Below, piece by piece: positions 52,701 through 60,783 of a DNA stretch of 64,000 nucleotides (positions within the stretch are counted from its first letter, which is position 1; every line of letters starts with the position of its first letter). The notes below the pieces were generated by a model. The model had not been told where the DNA came from, did no database searches, and was given only the letters and a program-made list of their open reading frames with translations. Position numbers and translations under genes: made by a program. The DNA is taken from assembly GCA_013140605.1 (NCBI GenBank), contig JABFSL010000001.1:1-64000 (forward strand), given 5' to 3'. Source of the DNA: Anaerolineales bacterium. Its GTDB lineage: Bacteria; Chloroflexota; Anaerolineae; Anaerolineales; Villigracilaceae.

Positions 52701-52912
52701 AGGGCGACCGAATGATTTGGTACTTTTTGAATAAACGGAGACTTACTGGGTGGTTGTGGAAAATTCAAGCCCCAATCTATAAACTGTTCACATCGTTCGC
52801 GACCGGCAATAGCCAGAATTTCATCTCCGGACCGGTCAAGGATTTGAAAATCCGTAGCATCATGGTGCGTAAACACCTTCCCATATTCAATATATTGTTT
52901 ATTGTCTGCCAT
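49745..52912 (-). CDS. Large tail-anchored protein, possibly GAP1-like (conflict-system component)
   Basis: This 1055-residue protein is the last gene of the AT-rich train. The first about 150 residues ('IEYGKVFTHHDATDFQILDRSGDE', 'RINRPFNQLRFTLLDESQ') loosely resemble the N-terminal domain of GTPase-associated GAP1 proteins. A long alpha-helical middle follows, and a single hydrophobic helix at about 1018-1037 ('LPVIGVLILVVLVLILICLG') sits near the C-terminus, giving a tail-anchored topology with a large cytoplasmic part. Four P-loop GTPase genes upstream support a GTPase-linked role. The GAP1 assignment is weak and needs a profile search; no enzyme motif was seen. Confidence 0.45.
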   Translation of the reverse strand: MADNKQYIEYGKVFTHHDATDFQILDRSGDEILAIAGRERCEQFIDWGLNFPQPPSKSPFIQKVPNHSVALLPFRGSYLFVQIQRREEGEFARSMDSIPRINRPFNQLRFTLLDESQISSYLSISKLFYSRLLYENKKNNNLGKHPNALKDYTSPGGVSSELLPNVESIERWDEKDDPFVIALINAFAGSLNKKRSNLDVVVLCSDLEWHQKLNIVQKAQILLWPLFGILTFALDYITENNVNLRFYNNPLPKALGGIIPPSLDSILGVKTELYEDLLYISTYFSNDFSDEEFIQKLRKYFLVGCAVKNASLIAAILTGKDLPPGASIFSVISDKNTLQAIKENNDYGLIESRIKNDLPATDMLYALIDQAPIKLSSEAKRALLLPFSNKINNVGLRDVDSFFEFIHKFSETISGNTDLLESFSVHINDELFRLVMQESSFYSPKHHNIALRMFVLRTNWLFDQHLIGEDWFELYSCLQVDLHNKDMLRLLGSSFVNYVENHERINFGVITQKIMNDLFLRVDLIGNNEVTDFSLRYLLKLFPFDFEVFNKSLMGFVTRSDANWLEVTEYFCQEKKISGLIWLLNSGRDDSELFSELLFRFLEVPLTDDEISIQIDHVESLVMMLKTEILVLHDLDRKRCFDLINRLTSISVTRSNFPEQWFFDVIVNLEEMDYIIYFYENLYNEYRKLSRPKFIFEKNPRLERFLKINFDRDLPRLGSLCDENVRVLYVILKSQWNDINNIDKVLQYFIGKISTNSFSNQLLAMIVMDGELLSDNLNNSVIQVQTFRLWLVNTRTSLLRRFYEKPGTGEDMLRGYAISANFLSDDFGWEVFVEDYLALFPEIFIWDEYVEKITNWKQSDPNSKFSTFSNHIKSLGDSNMPVEVDYKVRLEAVKAMVEYQDRKTSLYYERAKHYISKLSRDSATLNKIKDVITLERPSPNISIMKKNIKQIDLLQEQGSAVISQDGSLNLIEQPTKQQYPRKKIKPLDVDANAVSWARKRLAEDSYLPLNRVEKPQTILPVIGVLILVVLVLILICLGTQFFSSTFFNFLFSRFQ

Positions 52913-53020
52913 AATTCAATTATCCTAAATCTATCAATAACTCACTTCATGCAGAACATCCATACGTTGCAATAATTCAAGCCAATTTTTTCGACAACTT
53001 GAGAAAGGTAGCAACATCAC

Positions 53021-53932
53021 TTAATAAAACGGTTTAGGATAGCTTGGAACATCCTCTTCAGTTTGCTTCCAAGCAAAACTAATCTTTCTTGATCGCTCTA
53101 TTTCCCGCCTTTCAATCTCGTTAAACATCCAAAAAAAAGGAGCGGAGACATTCCAAGGCTGCCATTCATTTTCATGCAAAGGACCACTTTTATTTGCGTC
53201 GTAATTAGGGTGCTCAATTCCTTCTTTATCATAAAAGTATCCCATAGCAGAAGTAACAAAAAAACTAATATTTATGTTTCCGCGGGCATGATACATGATC
53301 GTATCTAAAAAATTTATTCCGAGATATATTTCAATTAGAGTTCTTGGGTCTTCCCAACGCAGACTCGATAGATCCATCTTGTTTAGGCATATGGCTATAT
53401 TTAATGGATATGATTTTTCAGATGCAATCTGAATTAATTTTTGTATGTAATTCAAATATTCAATTTTCGAAATCGCTTGTTTACTTTTAGGGAGATGTTT
53501 CTCCCAAACCGAATCGGTAATCAAAGTTAAATCAATCAAAGCAATTATATGTGTAGCTTCTCTTAATGACGATCCAGCTATGGTTGAACCTCTTGATTGA
53601 TTCAAAGCTTGCACCAAAGCATCACCTCGATCCTCATAAACGCGAATGGTGTGCTCAATGTCTTTCAACTTAGGTTTTTTTATATTATTAATAAAAACAA
53701 AATCCAAATCCTCAGCTCTAGTAGTTGGCGCACCAAATTCTTTATTCCACAGGTAACTTACCGGAATACGACTTCTTTTATCAAGCAATGAATATGCTGA
53801 AAATTCATTTTTTTTACTAAGAAAATGAATTTCACGCGCAAAAGCATTAAGCAGGCAGGTTTTTCCAGAACCGGAGGGTCCCCAAAGAAGTATTTTAGGG
53901 TTTGCCATTATGTCTTGCTTTAAATAGTCCAT
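53021..53932 (-). CDS. Single-domain P-loop GTPase (paralogue 1 of the island)
   Basis: The 303-residue protein has G1 'GPSGSGKTCLLNAF' near residue 18, a degenerate G3 ('YEDRGDALVQAL', with Glu replacing the usual Asp), G4 'CLNKMDLSS' and a C-terminal block 'WNVSAPFFWMFNEIERREIE'. The last block recurs in three other proteins of this operon and defines the set. It is probably a regulatory GTPase that switches a partner rather than a translation factor. The ATG at 53932 has an AAGGTG box upstream. It lies 12 bases after the 780-residue gene. Confidence 0.75.
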   Translation of the reverse strand: MDYLKQDIMANPKILLWGPSGSGKTCLLNAFAREIHFLSKKNEFSAYSLLDKRSRIPVSYLWNKEFGAPTTRAEDLDFVFINNIKKPKLKDIEHTIRVYEDRGDALVQALNQSRGSTIAGSSLREATHIIALIDLTLITDSVWEKHLPKSKQAISKIEYLNYIQKLIQIASEKSYPLNIAICLNKMDLSSLRWEDPRTLIEIYLGINFLDTIMYHARGNINISFFVTSAMGYFYDKEGIEHPNYDANKSGPLHENEWQPWNVSAPFFWMFNEIERREIERSRKISFAWKQTEEDVPSYPKPFY

Positions 53933-53944
53933 TTAACACCTTAA

Positions 53945-56287
53945 TTAATAATTTACTTCGTTTGGGTAAGGAATATATCCTTGTTTAGGCCAAGGTTTTT
54001 CGTTTTCTAGAATCCAAAAAATCGGGGAGGCCACACCTTCAGGTTTCCATTCATCAGGCAGTCTATTTTTTTTTGTATCCCCTAACGAAGACATTAGGAA
54101 AGCCTTACTTTTTAATTCCGGGATACTTTGTAGAGATTGGGCAATATCCCTGCCTAGAAAATCTTTAACCATATCCCAAGGCTCACGCTTCACCGGTAAA
54201 TCATCTTTTTTTGTTATACAGACTGAAAGATAGCGCAGATTCTTATAGTACGTCAATTCATTAAGAAGGTTTATTATGTTATCGCGTATTTCCTTTTTCT
54301 TTCTGTCATCATTATAAGAGATTGTAAAGTCCAGACATAAGAAGAGGGCATCAGAATGCTTATATATCGTCTTAATGAACCCGGGCAATTTAACACATTC
54401 TGCTCCAGGAAAGTCGTGAAAGCAAATCGTCTGCGAATAATTATTAATATCATCTTTCACATCGCCTTTAACCGACCGCTTAAACAAAAACAAATGATCT
54501 TGCATGCCTTTTGTAGCCCCATCCTCTGGGATTTGAATAGGAAATTGTGCGTGAGTGTTCCCATAATGATCGATCCTTGAGATATTAAACTCCAGTTTTT
54601 CAGATGTTTTTTCTAGTTCAAACAAATGTCTGGCAAGGGATTTTATCAACCAAGTCTTGCCGGAATTCTGCTCTCCCCATAAGCTTAAATGAAGTGGTTG
54701 ATATTTAAGATATTCAAAATTTGGAGCTTCAACTTGAAAGCCCTCACTTGAAACAATCTCATCAGGAATCTCATCAGGAACTAACTCCCAGAAGTCAATA
54801 GGAGTCCCGTTTTTATCTAATTGTTGAGGTCCCAGTATGTCATAAACATTTGCATTAATCCATAGCTGGTCTGCGCTGCTTAGTTTTTGTCTTAAATTTT
54901 CGGTGATTTCTTTATTCTTACTAAAAAAGAATTTTTCGTTTGCGGGAAGCAACACTCCAAACAGACTTAACTCGGCAAATACGTCCGGACGATATTCGTC
55001 CATCATCACTTTACAGAATGTTTTTAATTCACTCACTGTGTGAGGAAGCGCACTAGTCATAAGATAGCCAGCAAGCTGCTGAGCTTGAGACGAAGCATTT
55101 TCCAAAAATATTTGGGCTTGTTTTTCACGTGCAATGTTTTCATTGCTAGTAGAAAAGCTTTCTGGTAAGTTTTGCCCAATATAAATACAAGAAAGCTCTT
55201 TATCAACGTGACCTGCCACTAAATTTGTCCAAACTTCTAATTCATCAGGAACAAGCAACATCACTGGAATTGGAACAGAATCATCGTGCTTATCAATTAC
55301 ATTTAATGCTATGTTTGGAGAACCGGGAAAAGAAGCAGACACTTGATTGAATTCGCAAGCACTCAAACCACTATACGCCCACAATCTTTTTGGCATCATC
55401 TGAATAATAGAAACGGGGTGATACCTGCCCCAATCATACAAAATCTGCCCAATACCTTTCAAACCGCTGTTGATTTGCCAATTATCCCACAGCGGTGAAA
55501 CACAATCACTCAAAACAAGAAACACAGTTCTGCCACTAGGATCTAACAAACTTAAGTGTTCAGTGGCATTTTTTTCTGAATTACCAACCACAGAATTGAA
55601 CCCTCTCGGAGTTAATTTGGGCAGATAATTTCCGTCATCCTTAACTGTATGAAGCTCCCATATATCAACACGACGAAAAACACCACTTTGCTCTAAAATA
55701 AGTCTATAATTTTCAACATCATCACCCCACCATGCCATTGTGTCCCACTTGTCAACAACCAGCACCGCATCCAACCAACGCTCTTTACCTTGACGAATTA
55801 CTGGATTCAAGATGCTGGCATCTGCAACAAACTGAGCTTGGTCACTTTCTAAACCAATTTCATAACCAATATTTACATCTTCTGCATAGCGCTGAATGGT
55901 GGCTTGCACATCAATAACAGAAGGAACAAACGCAGTGTGAATTTTTCTTTTCAAGGGACGCAGTGTCCGCTGAATATCTAATGAACTTACCTTGAGAGAG
56001 AAAAATGGCGGGGCAATAAGGCCATTTGGTGTAGGAGTCATAACAACATTCCTATCGGTATTAGAAATATGGATAGATCCTTTAGCCTCATCGCTAGAGA
56101 GGATAGAAGAAATAGCGGGTAGCTGAAAGCTCAAATCGCCACTTAACTTATTGGGATCAGGTTGAGTATTGGTGAAATCTTTGATCTGCTGAGAAGATAG
56201 ACTCTCGAGAGAACCACCAGATTTTGCCAAAATACAAGCTGCTAGCCAAAGCGAATCAGCCAAATCATCAAATGTTTCGATCTTCAT
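53945..56287 (-). CDS. SAV_2336/vWA-like protein fused to a P-loop GTPase
   Basis: The 780-residue protein has an N-terminal half (about residues 100-440) resembling SAV_2336-type proteins, with 'RPLKRKIH', 'ERWLDAVLVVDKWDTMAWW' and 'VFLVLSDCVSPLW'. That is the vWA-like part found beside MoxR ATPases. The usual MIDAS DXSXS is altered to D-K-W-D-T, so metal binding is doubtful. The C-terminal part (about 530-780) is a GTPase: G1 'GEQNSGKTWLIKSL', G3 'HDFPGAE', G4 'TKKDDLP' and the family block 'ASPIFWILENEKP'. This fusion joins the vWA/MoxR half and the GTPase half of the cluster in one chain. An AGGA box precedes the ATG. Confidence 0.7.
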   Translation of the reverse strand: MKIETFDDLADSLWLAACILAKSGGSLESLSSQQIKDFTNTQPDPNKLSGDLSFQLPAISSILSSDEAKGSIHISNTDRNVVMTPTPNGLIAPPFFSLKVSSLDIQRTLRPLKRKIHTAFVPSVIDVQATIQRYAEDVNIGYEIGLESDQAQFVADASILNPVIRQGKERWLDAVLVVDKWDTMAWWGDDVENYRLILEQSGVFRRVDIWELHTVKDDGNYLPKLTPRGFNSVVGNSEKNATEHLSLLDPSGRTVFLVLSDCVSPLWDNWQINSGLKGIGQILYDWGRYHPVSIIQMMPKRLWAYSGLSACEFNQVSASFPGSPNIALNVIDKHDDSVPIPVMLLVPDELEVWTNLVAGHVDKELSCIYIGQNLPESFSTSNENIAREKQAQIFLENASSQAQQLAGYLMTSALPHTVSELKTFCKVMMDEYRPDVFAELSLFGVLLPANEKFFFSKNKEITENLRQKLSSADQLWINANVYDILGPQQLDKNGTPIDFWELVPDEIPDEIVSSEGFQVEAPNFEYLKYQPLHLSLWGEQNSGKTWLIKSLARHLFELEKTSEKLEFNISRIDHYGNTHAQFPIQIPEDGATKGMQDHLFLFKRSVKGDVKDDINNYSQTICFHDFPGAECVKLPGFIKTIYKHSDALFLCLDFTISYNDDRKKKEIRDNIINLLNELTYYKNLRYLSVCITKKDDLPVKREPWDMVKDFLGRDIAQSLQSIPELKSKAFLMSSLGDTKKNRLPDEWKPEGVASPIFWILENEKPWPKQGYIPYPNEVNY

Positions 56288-56301
56288 ATTTTTCCTAAAC
56301 G

Positions 56302-57312
56302 CTACAATCCGCGAAACAAATCCTCGATAATTTCTTCCTGCTGACCACCATTAAGGTATAGGTATATAGCATTCAGCAATTGATCATTTGCCAACTCTGC
56401 CCCTTTTCTCTTATTAAAAAATTGTGTGATCAATTGTTGAATTTTTGTAGACTCTAATTTATCACCATAGTTTTGGAACTGCCTCTTAACAATTTCTGTT
56501 AATTTTTCTTCACTAGGTGGGTTTAGATCCAACCGAATACAACGTCGAAGAAAAGGTTTAGGAAATTCTCTTTCTCTATTACTAGTTATTACAACAAATG
56601 GAAAGGTCTGGCAATTAACTCTACCATTCTTTATTGGCAATCTCTCATCGTTTCCCGTTTGAAAGATAAAATCATCCTTACTGTTTTTTTCTCCCAACGA
56701 ATTTCTTACCAGCTCATCGATCATAAATTCCCCTTCTTCGAGTACGTGCAACAAATTGTTTGGAAGATCCATGTCTGATTTATCAAGTTCGTCAATTAAC
56801 AAGACTCTGGGCTTTTCATTCTTATTTGCAAGCGCAGTCCCCAAAGCGCGCAATGTAAAGAATTTCCCGCGATCAATTTCCGCACCCGACTTTGCGGATT
56901 TGGCTAATGGCTGCAAGGGTCTTGTATTCTCTCGCATTCGTCCTATAGGATCATATTCGTATAATGCCTCCTTAATTGTAGAGTGGCTACTCACTGGCCA
57001 TGTCAAAACTTCTCCCAATCCAAGCTCATATGCAACCGCATATGCCAGAGATGATTTTCCAATACCAGTTTTTCCAGTTACCAGCAAGGGACGACGTAAA
57101 TAAAGAGCTGCATTGATCAGATTAATTGTTTTTTTATCTTCCGGATATTTTGCATCCAGGAAAAATGCCTTTCCACGTTCACGATCTCTCACCTCTTTAT
57201 TTTTACCGAATGTTCTCCAAGGCGGATTTGTCTTATTCAGAAGCTTGTACGCATCCTCATCTATTTTCTTGTCGCCTTTAAAAATCAACCATTTTTCTGA
57301 ATTTGCTGTCAC
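56302..57312 (-). CDS. MoxR-like AAA+ ATPase
   Basis: The 336-residue protein has Walker A 'GKTGIGKSSLAYAVAYEL', Walker B 'VLLIDELDKSDMDLPNNLL', the sensor-1 region 'FVVITSNREREFPKPF' and arginine finger 'FLRRCIRLDLNPP'. These are the MoxR-type AAA+ layout that remodels or activates vWA partners. The track start is a GTG at 57324; the GTG at 57312 overlaps the upstream stop as GTGA and has a GGAGG box five bases before it, so it is preferred. It sits next to the vWA-like gene, the usual genetic pairing. Confidence 0.85.
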   Translation of the reverse strand: MTANSEKWLIFKGDKKIDEDAYKLLNKTNPPWRTFGKNKEVRDRERGKAFFLDAKYPEDKKTINLINAALYLRRPLLVTGKTGIGKSSLAYAVAYELGLGEVLTWPVSSHSTIKEALYEYDPIGRMRENTRPLQPLAKSAKSGAEIDRGKFFTLRALGTALANKNEKPRVLLIDELDKSDMDLPNNLLHVLEEGEFMIDELVRNSLGEKNSKDDFIFQTGNDERLPIKNGRVNCQTFPFVVITSNREREFPKPFLRRCIRLDLNPPSEEKLTEIVKRQFQNYGDKLESTKIQQLITQFFNKRKGAELANDQLLNAIYLYLNGGQQEEIIEDLFRGL

Positions 57313-58895
57313 GACAACCTCCACCTGTTGTTAAAATTATTAGCATTGAAAGAATTTACATAATTCCTAAAAATACTAGAGCGTATATACGCAGACACAT
57401 CAACTATCTTATCTCGATCGTCTGGATCATCATAAACAATAACAATTTTACTGCCTACAGGATTTGTGTTATTAACATTTTCGCGTTGATTCCTTACAAA
57501 CTTTAAGATACTTTCATCTTGAGAGCAAGACAGCCTAACAGCCTCAATAAACTCTGTCAATTTCAATGTGTGGTTGCATTTTCTTAAAAAAAGAATAATC
57601 GGGATATGCTGTTTATTCATTGTATGCCAGATCGTATCCCGAAATTTAGTTTGGTTTTCCGAAGTTTGCTCTAAACAAGCAAATACCGCGTTTACATCTT
57701 TGAGCGAATTGATATTTGCTCCAACGTGGTGCAACATATCATCATCCTTTACTAAAATCAACGGTTTTTTTCCACCTTCTTTGTGAAAAGACAAAAAGTG
57801 ATTCCTCATTGTGTCTTCATCTTCCGAATGCCTTCGATAAAGAATTAAATTTAAACTCCTAACAATGGTATGAGTTACGCTTCCTAGTAGGTACGTTTCT
57901 TGGTACTCCCACTGATCTATTTCTAGCTCATAAATATCTTCATCTTCCAAAATGAAATCGATGCGAAATGGAAGAGTTTTATAATTGTCTGCTATATATT
58001 TATTTAAACTCTTCTTGACACCATCGACATCAAGAGGCAGGAAAAACCACCTAGGCTTTATTGAGTTGAACGAAGAAAATACTGCACGATATAACTTTCC
58101 TTTGTTTTCTTTCTTAAGGAGAACAAACATTATATTATTTCGGCTTGACGGGGGCAAAGTGCCATTAATTTTTGAGGGAATTTCAGCAACTTCTCCCATA
58201 TATCTGATCAAATTCTTCAGATCATTTGTAAAGTTACCGACATTATCCGCTTCGTACCCTGGCTCTTTTAGTATATCAACTATTATATTGATTTTTTCAA
58301 AATTAATCGCTGCTTCTACCAATTGATATAGCTGCTGATATACGCCAGACGCATCTATTTGAGCCCCTAATTCAGAGCGATTAATTAACTCTCTCAATCT
58401 TTTTGGATCTTGAATACTCTTACACGCCCAAATCTTTTGAAGAAGCTCAGAAAAAGGTTTTTTTTGAGCTTCTTCAAAAACGGTGTTATTAGAAGACAAA
58501 CTCCTTCCACTTAATATATAATTAATACTTTTTTTGATTTCAACAACTTCTCCCAACTCAGAAGGCCAATACCCTTTACTTATATGAGAACTCAATTCCT
58601 TTAAAAACTTCATGTAAGCAGTAGATACATTTCCATTTCCATTTGAGAGAATATTATTTTCATTCAGCTTAAGTAGTAATTCCCCGAATTTATTATTACG
58701 AAAAACACGACCTACAAAGTTAATAAGATGCGAATAATCTAAAACAATCGATTCTGAAGCAGTAAAAGAAATCTCTAAATCTCTAGCAAGTTCCCCTATA
58801 AAATCAGCACTAATTCTGCCCAAGAGGATTTTGTCATGAAGTTGGGTTGCAATTTCTGTAATCATTTCTTCTTTGGGATAAACTCTATCTTCCAT
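57309..58895 (-). CDS. EAD-VMAP-C-like protein (vWA-MoxR-associated)
   Basis: The 528-residue protein has a helical N-terminal part, an effector-associated-domain-like module at about 150-235 ('LLQKIWACKSIQDPKRLREL' followed by 'GVYQQLYQLVEAA') and a C-terminal region that fits VMAP-C: 'LPFRIDFILED', 'EIDQWEYQETYLLGSVTHTIVRSLNLILYRR' and the terminal 'KIVIVYDDPDD'. VMAP proteins are the third partner of vWA-MoxR systems. A GTG lies at 58910, but the ATG at 58895 has GGAG nine bases upstream and is preferred. The EAD is nearly the same as the one in the gene upstream, implying direct pairing. Confidence 0.65.
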   Translation of the reverse strand: MEDRVYPKEEMITEIATQLHDKILLGRISADFIGELARDLEISFTASESIVLDYSHLINFVGRVFRNNKFGELLLKLNENNILSNGNGNVSTAYMKFLKELSSHISKGYWPSELGEVVEIKKSINYILSGRSLSSNNTVFEEAQKKPFSELLQKIWACKSIQDPKRLRELINRSELGAQIDASGVYQQLYQLVEAAINFEKINIIVDILKEPGYEADNVGNFTNDLKNLIRYMGEVAEIPSKINGTLPPSSRNNIMFVLLKKENKGKLYRAVFSSFNSIKPRWFFLPLDVDGVKKSLNKYIADNYKTLPFRIDFILEDEDIYELEIDQWEYQETYLLGSVTHTIVRSLNLILYRRHSEDEDTMRNHFLSFHKEGGKKPLILVKDDDMLHHVGANINSLKDVNAVFACLEQTSENQTKFRDTIWHTMNKQHIPIILFLRKCNHTLKLTEFIEAVRLSCSQDESILKFVRNQRENVNNTNPVGSKIVIVYDDPDDRDKIVDVSAYIRSSIFRNYVNSFNANNFNNRWRLS

Positions 58896-58915
58896 ATAAA
58901 CCAACTCCACACAAG

Positions 58916-59806
58916 CTATATGTCCTTGATGTATGCGATTAAATTTTTTAAATTAGATGTTAAGTTCCCAACATTATCAGCTTCATAGCCAGGCTCTTTT
59001 AATATATCAACCAATGTATCAAGTCCTCCAAAACTACATGCCGCCTGCACCAGTTGATATAGCTGTTGATATGCGCCAAGCGTATCTATTTGCGCCCCTA
59101 GTTGAGAGCGGTTAATTAAATTTCCCAATCTTCTTGAATCTTGAACGCTTCTGCACGCCCAAAATTTTTGTACAAGTTCCCGAATATCCTCCGGACATGG
59201 CCTATTCCCTGAAATATCAAGTGAGCTATTCATATGCGGAGGTTCACCCTTTGAAGAAGCGCTCAAGGTAGTCAATATTGAAGCCAAAAGCTTATTGGTT
59301 ACTTCAGCAGCAGCCAAAAGATCTATTATCTTCGTAGTTTGCAGCTTTTCCCGGTATTCATTGTTTTTCGGAAAGAGCGCAACATTTTTCTGAAAAATTT
59401 CGACGTATGCCTTGGCAGCTTCCTGAACTTGAGTATGTTTACTCTTCAAAGGCGGGACTTGTTCCAAATTCTTTATCAGTGCTTGCCGTAAATTGTCAAA
59501 ATTAACATCAGTCTCAAATTGTTCTGTGGCCGCGATTACTGAGGGTAAATCATAAAGAGGCAAGTCATGAAGGGCATCGTAAATATCCACATCCTTCTGC
59601 CGCCAGATATCCTTAAAAGATTCCTCGGTTTGTGATAATGCCCATACCAATTGCTTTACTCTTTCATCCCGATCATAGGGTTCCCTGATAATCTCAACCC
59701 CATTCTCACCAATTACCTGAGACACATAATATTCAATAATAGAAACTGAAAGTTTCCCTAAATTCCCGGCTAGCGCCTGCAAGCGTTCTTGTAGAGTTGA
59801 TGACAT
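58916..59806 (-). CDS. EAD-containing adaptor or effector protein
   Basis: The 296-residue protein has a helical N-terminal domain of about 200 residues that I do not recognise, then a Ser-rich linker and a C-terminal EAD-like module: 'LVQKFWACRSVQDSRRLGNL' and 'YQLVQAACSFGGLDTLVDIL', ending 'EADNVGNLTSNLKNLIAYI'. Roughly 60 of 85 residues are identical to the module in the VMAP-C protein downstream, as if both bind each other by homotypic EAD contact. No protease or nuclease motif was found. The AAGGATGG box before the ATG supports the start. Confidence 0.7.
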   Translation of the reverse strand: MSSTLQERLQALAGNLGKLSVSIIEYYVSQVIGENGVEIIREPYDRDERVKQLVWALSQTEESFKDIWRQKDVDIYDALHDLPLYDLPSVIAATEQFETDVNFDNLRQALIKNLEQVPPLKSKHTQVQEAAKAYVEIFQKNVALFPKNNEYREKLQTTKIIDLLAAAEVTNKLLASILTTLSASSKGEPPHMNSSLDISGNRPCPEDIRELVQKFWACRSVQDSRRLGNLINRSQLGAQIDTLGAYQQLYQLVQAACSFGGLDTLVDILKEPGYEADNVGNLTSNLKNLIAYIKDI

Positions 59807-59841
59807 ACTTTACCATCCTTTTACAGTATTATTGCTTACTA

Positions 59842-60741
59842 TTATTTGATACGTGGCCTAGGGTACGGAAGATAAATTTTTCCTCTATCAGAAAACAATG
59901 TATTTCCGCCGCCTATTCGTGCGCGTTCAATAGCCTCAAATAACCAAAAAAACGGAGACACGACATTGAAAGGTTCCCATACTTCCTCATTTGAAATTTT
60001 CCCTTCAATAGTAATATTGGGGCTTTTCTTTCCGTGGGGCTGTCTTAAGAAACCAACTGATGACACCCGAAAAAAGCGCGTGTGAATTCTAGGATCTTGC
60101 AAGACCTTAAGAGTATCCACTCCAAAACACGCTTTCACAATTTCTTCCACCGGTAATATCAAGTTCAGCAAGTCCGATTTACTTAAACAAACAGCCAAGT
60201 GTCGCTCCACACCCTGTGCAGCCAAGGCATTTACCAAATTAAGAAGTAATTCAGTATATTCATGCTTTTCATACACAGTTGGCGGAGGAACAGGCGTACT
60301 GATCGACAGATTTTTCACCGTAGATGGGTCAAGTAAAATAATAATGTTCGGGGAGTACCTTAATGTTTCAATCGTTAAAGATTGTCCAACAAACGGCGTT
60401 ACCGCATCAACCAGATTTTGACCTTTATCGTCATGAACAATAATATTATGACGTTGTGTACTGATTATATGCGCCTGACTCTGTTTCTTCCCTTTTCTTT
60501 CAAAAGTCCACACGCGATCTTCAGGAGCCATAGTAGCCCCCTGATCAACTGAATTCGGCGGGCTCGGATATAACCTTACGCCTGTATCATCCACCAAAGA
60601 ATAACTAAAATCAGAATCTCTATCGTTGTACCAACTAAGCTCTTTTGCCAGTGCATGAATGAGCCAAGTCTTACCTGAACCGGGAGGCCCCCAAATAGCG
60701 ATATTCGTACTAATCTGGGCAGAATCATCTGGAGTACTCAT
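59842..60741 (-). CDS. Single-domain P-loop GTPase (paralogue 2 of the island)
   Basis: The 299-residue protein has G1 'GPPGSGKTWLIHALAKEL', a G3-like 'VHDDKGQNLVDAV', G4 'CLSKSDLLNL' and the shared C-terminal block 'NVVSPFFWLFEAIERARIG' ending in 'YLPYPRPRIK'. It matches the architecture of the other three GTPases but is strongly diverged, so the set may form heteromers. Upstream, AAGG sits eight bases before the ATG. The family is unassigned; it may belong to the double-GTPase-related groups of predicted conflict systems (inference). Confidence 0.75.
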   Translation of the reverse strand: MSTPDDSAQISTNIAIWGPPGSGKTWLIHALAKELSWYNDRDSDFSYSLVDDTGVRLYPSPPNSVDQGATMAPEDRVWTFERKGKKQSQAHIISTQRHNIIVHDDKGQNLVDAVTPFVGQSLTIETLRYSPNIIILLDPSTVKNLSISTPVPPPTVYEKHEYTELLLNLVNALAAQGVERHLAVCLSKSDLLNLILPVEEIVKACFGVDTLKVLQDPRIHTRFFRVSSVGFLRQPHGKKSPNITIEGKISNEEVWEPFNVVSPFFWLFEAIERARIGGGNTLFSDRGKIYLPYPRPRIK

Positions 60742-60783
60742 AATTAAAACCTTTCCTTATTCGTTCTACCCGTATTCTTATTT

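Noticed and set aside
52934-53017. A 27-codon minus-strand ORF between the fourth GTPase and the 1055-residue gene
   Set aside because: It is short, has no clear ribosome binding site of its own and no recognisable peptide signature; it may be chance, or a small peptide, but is not supported.
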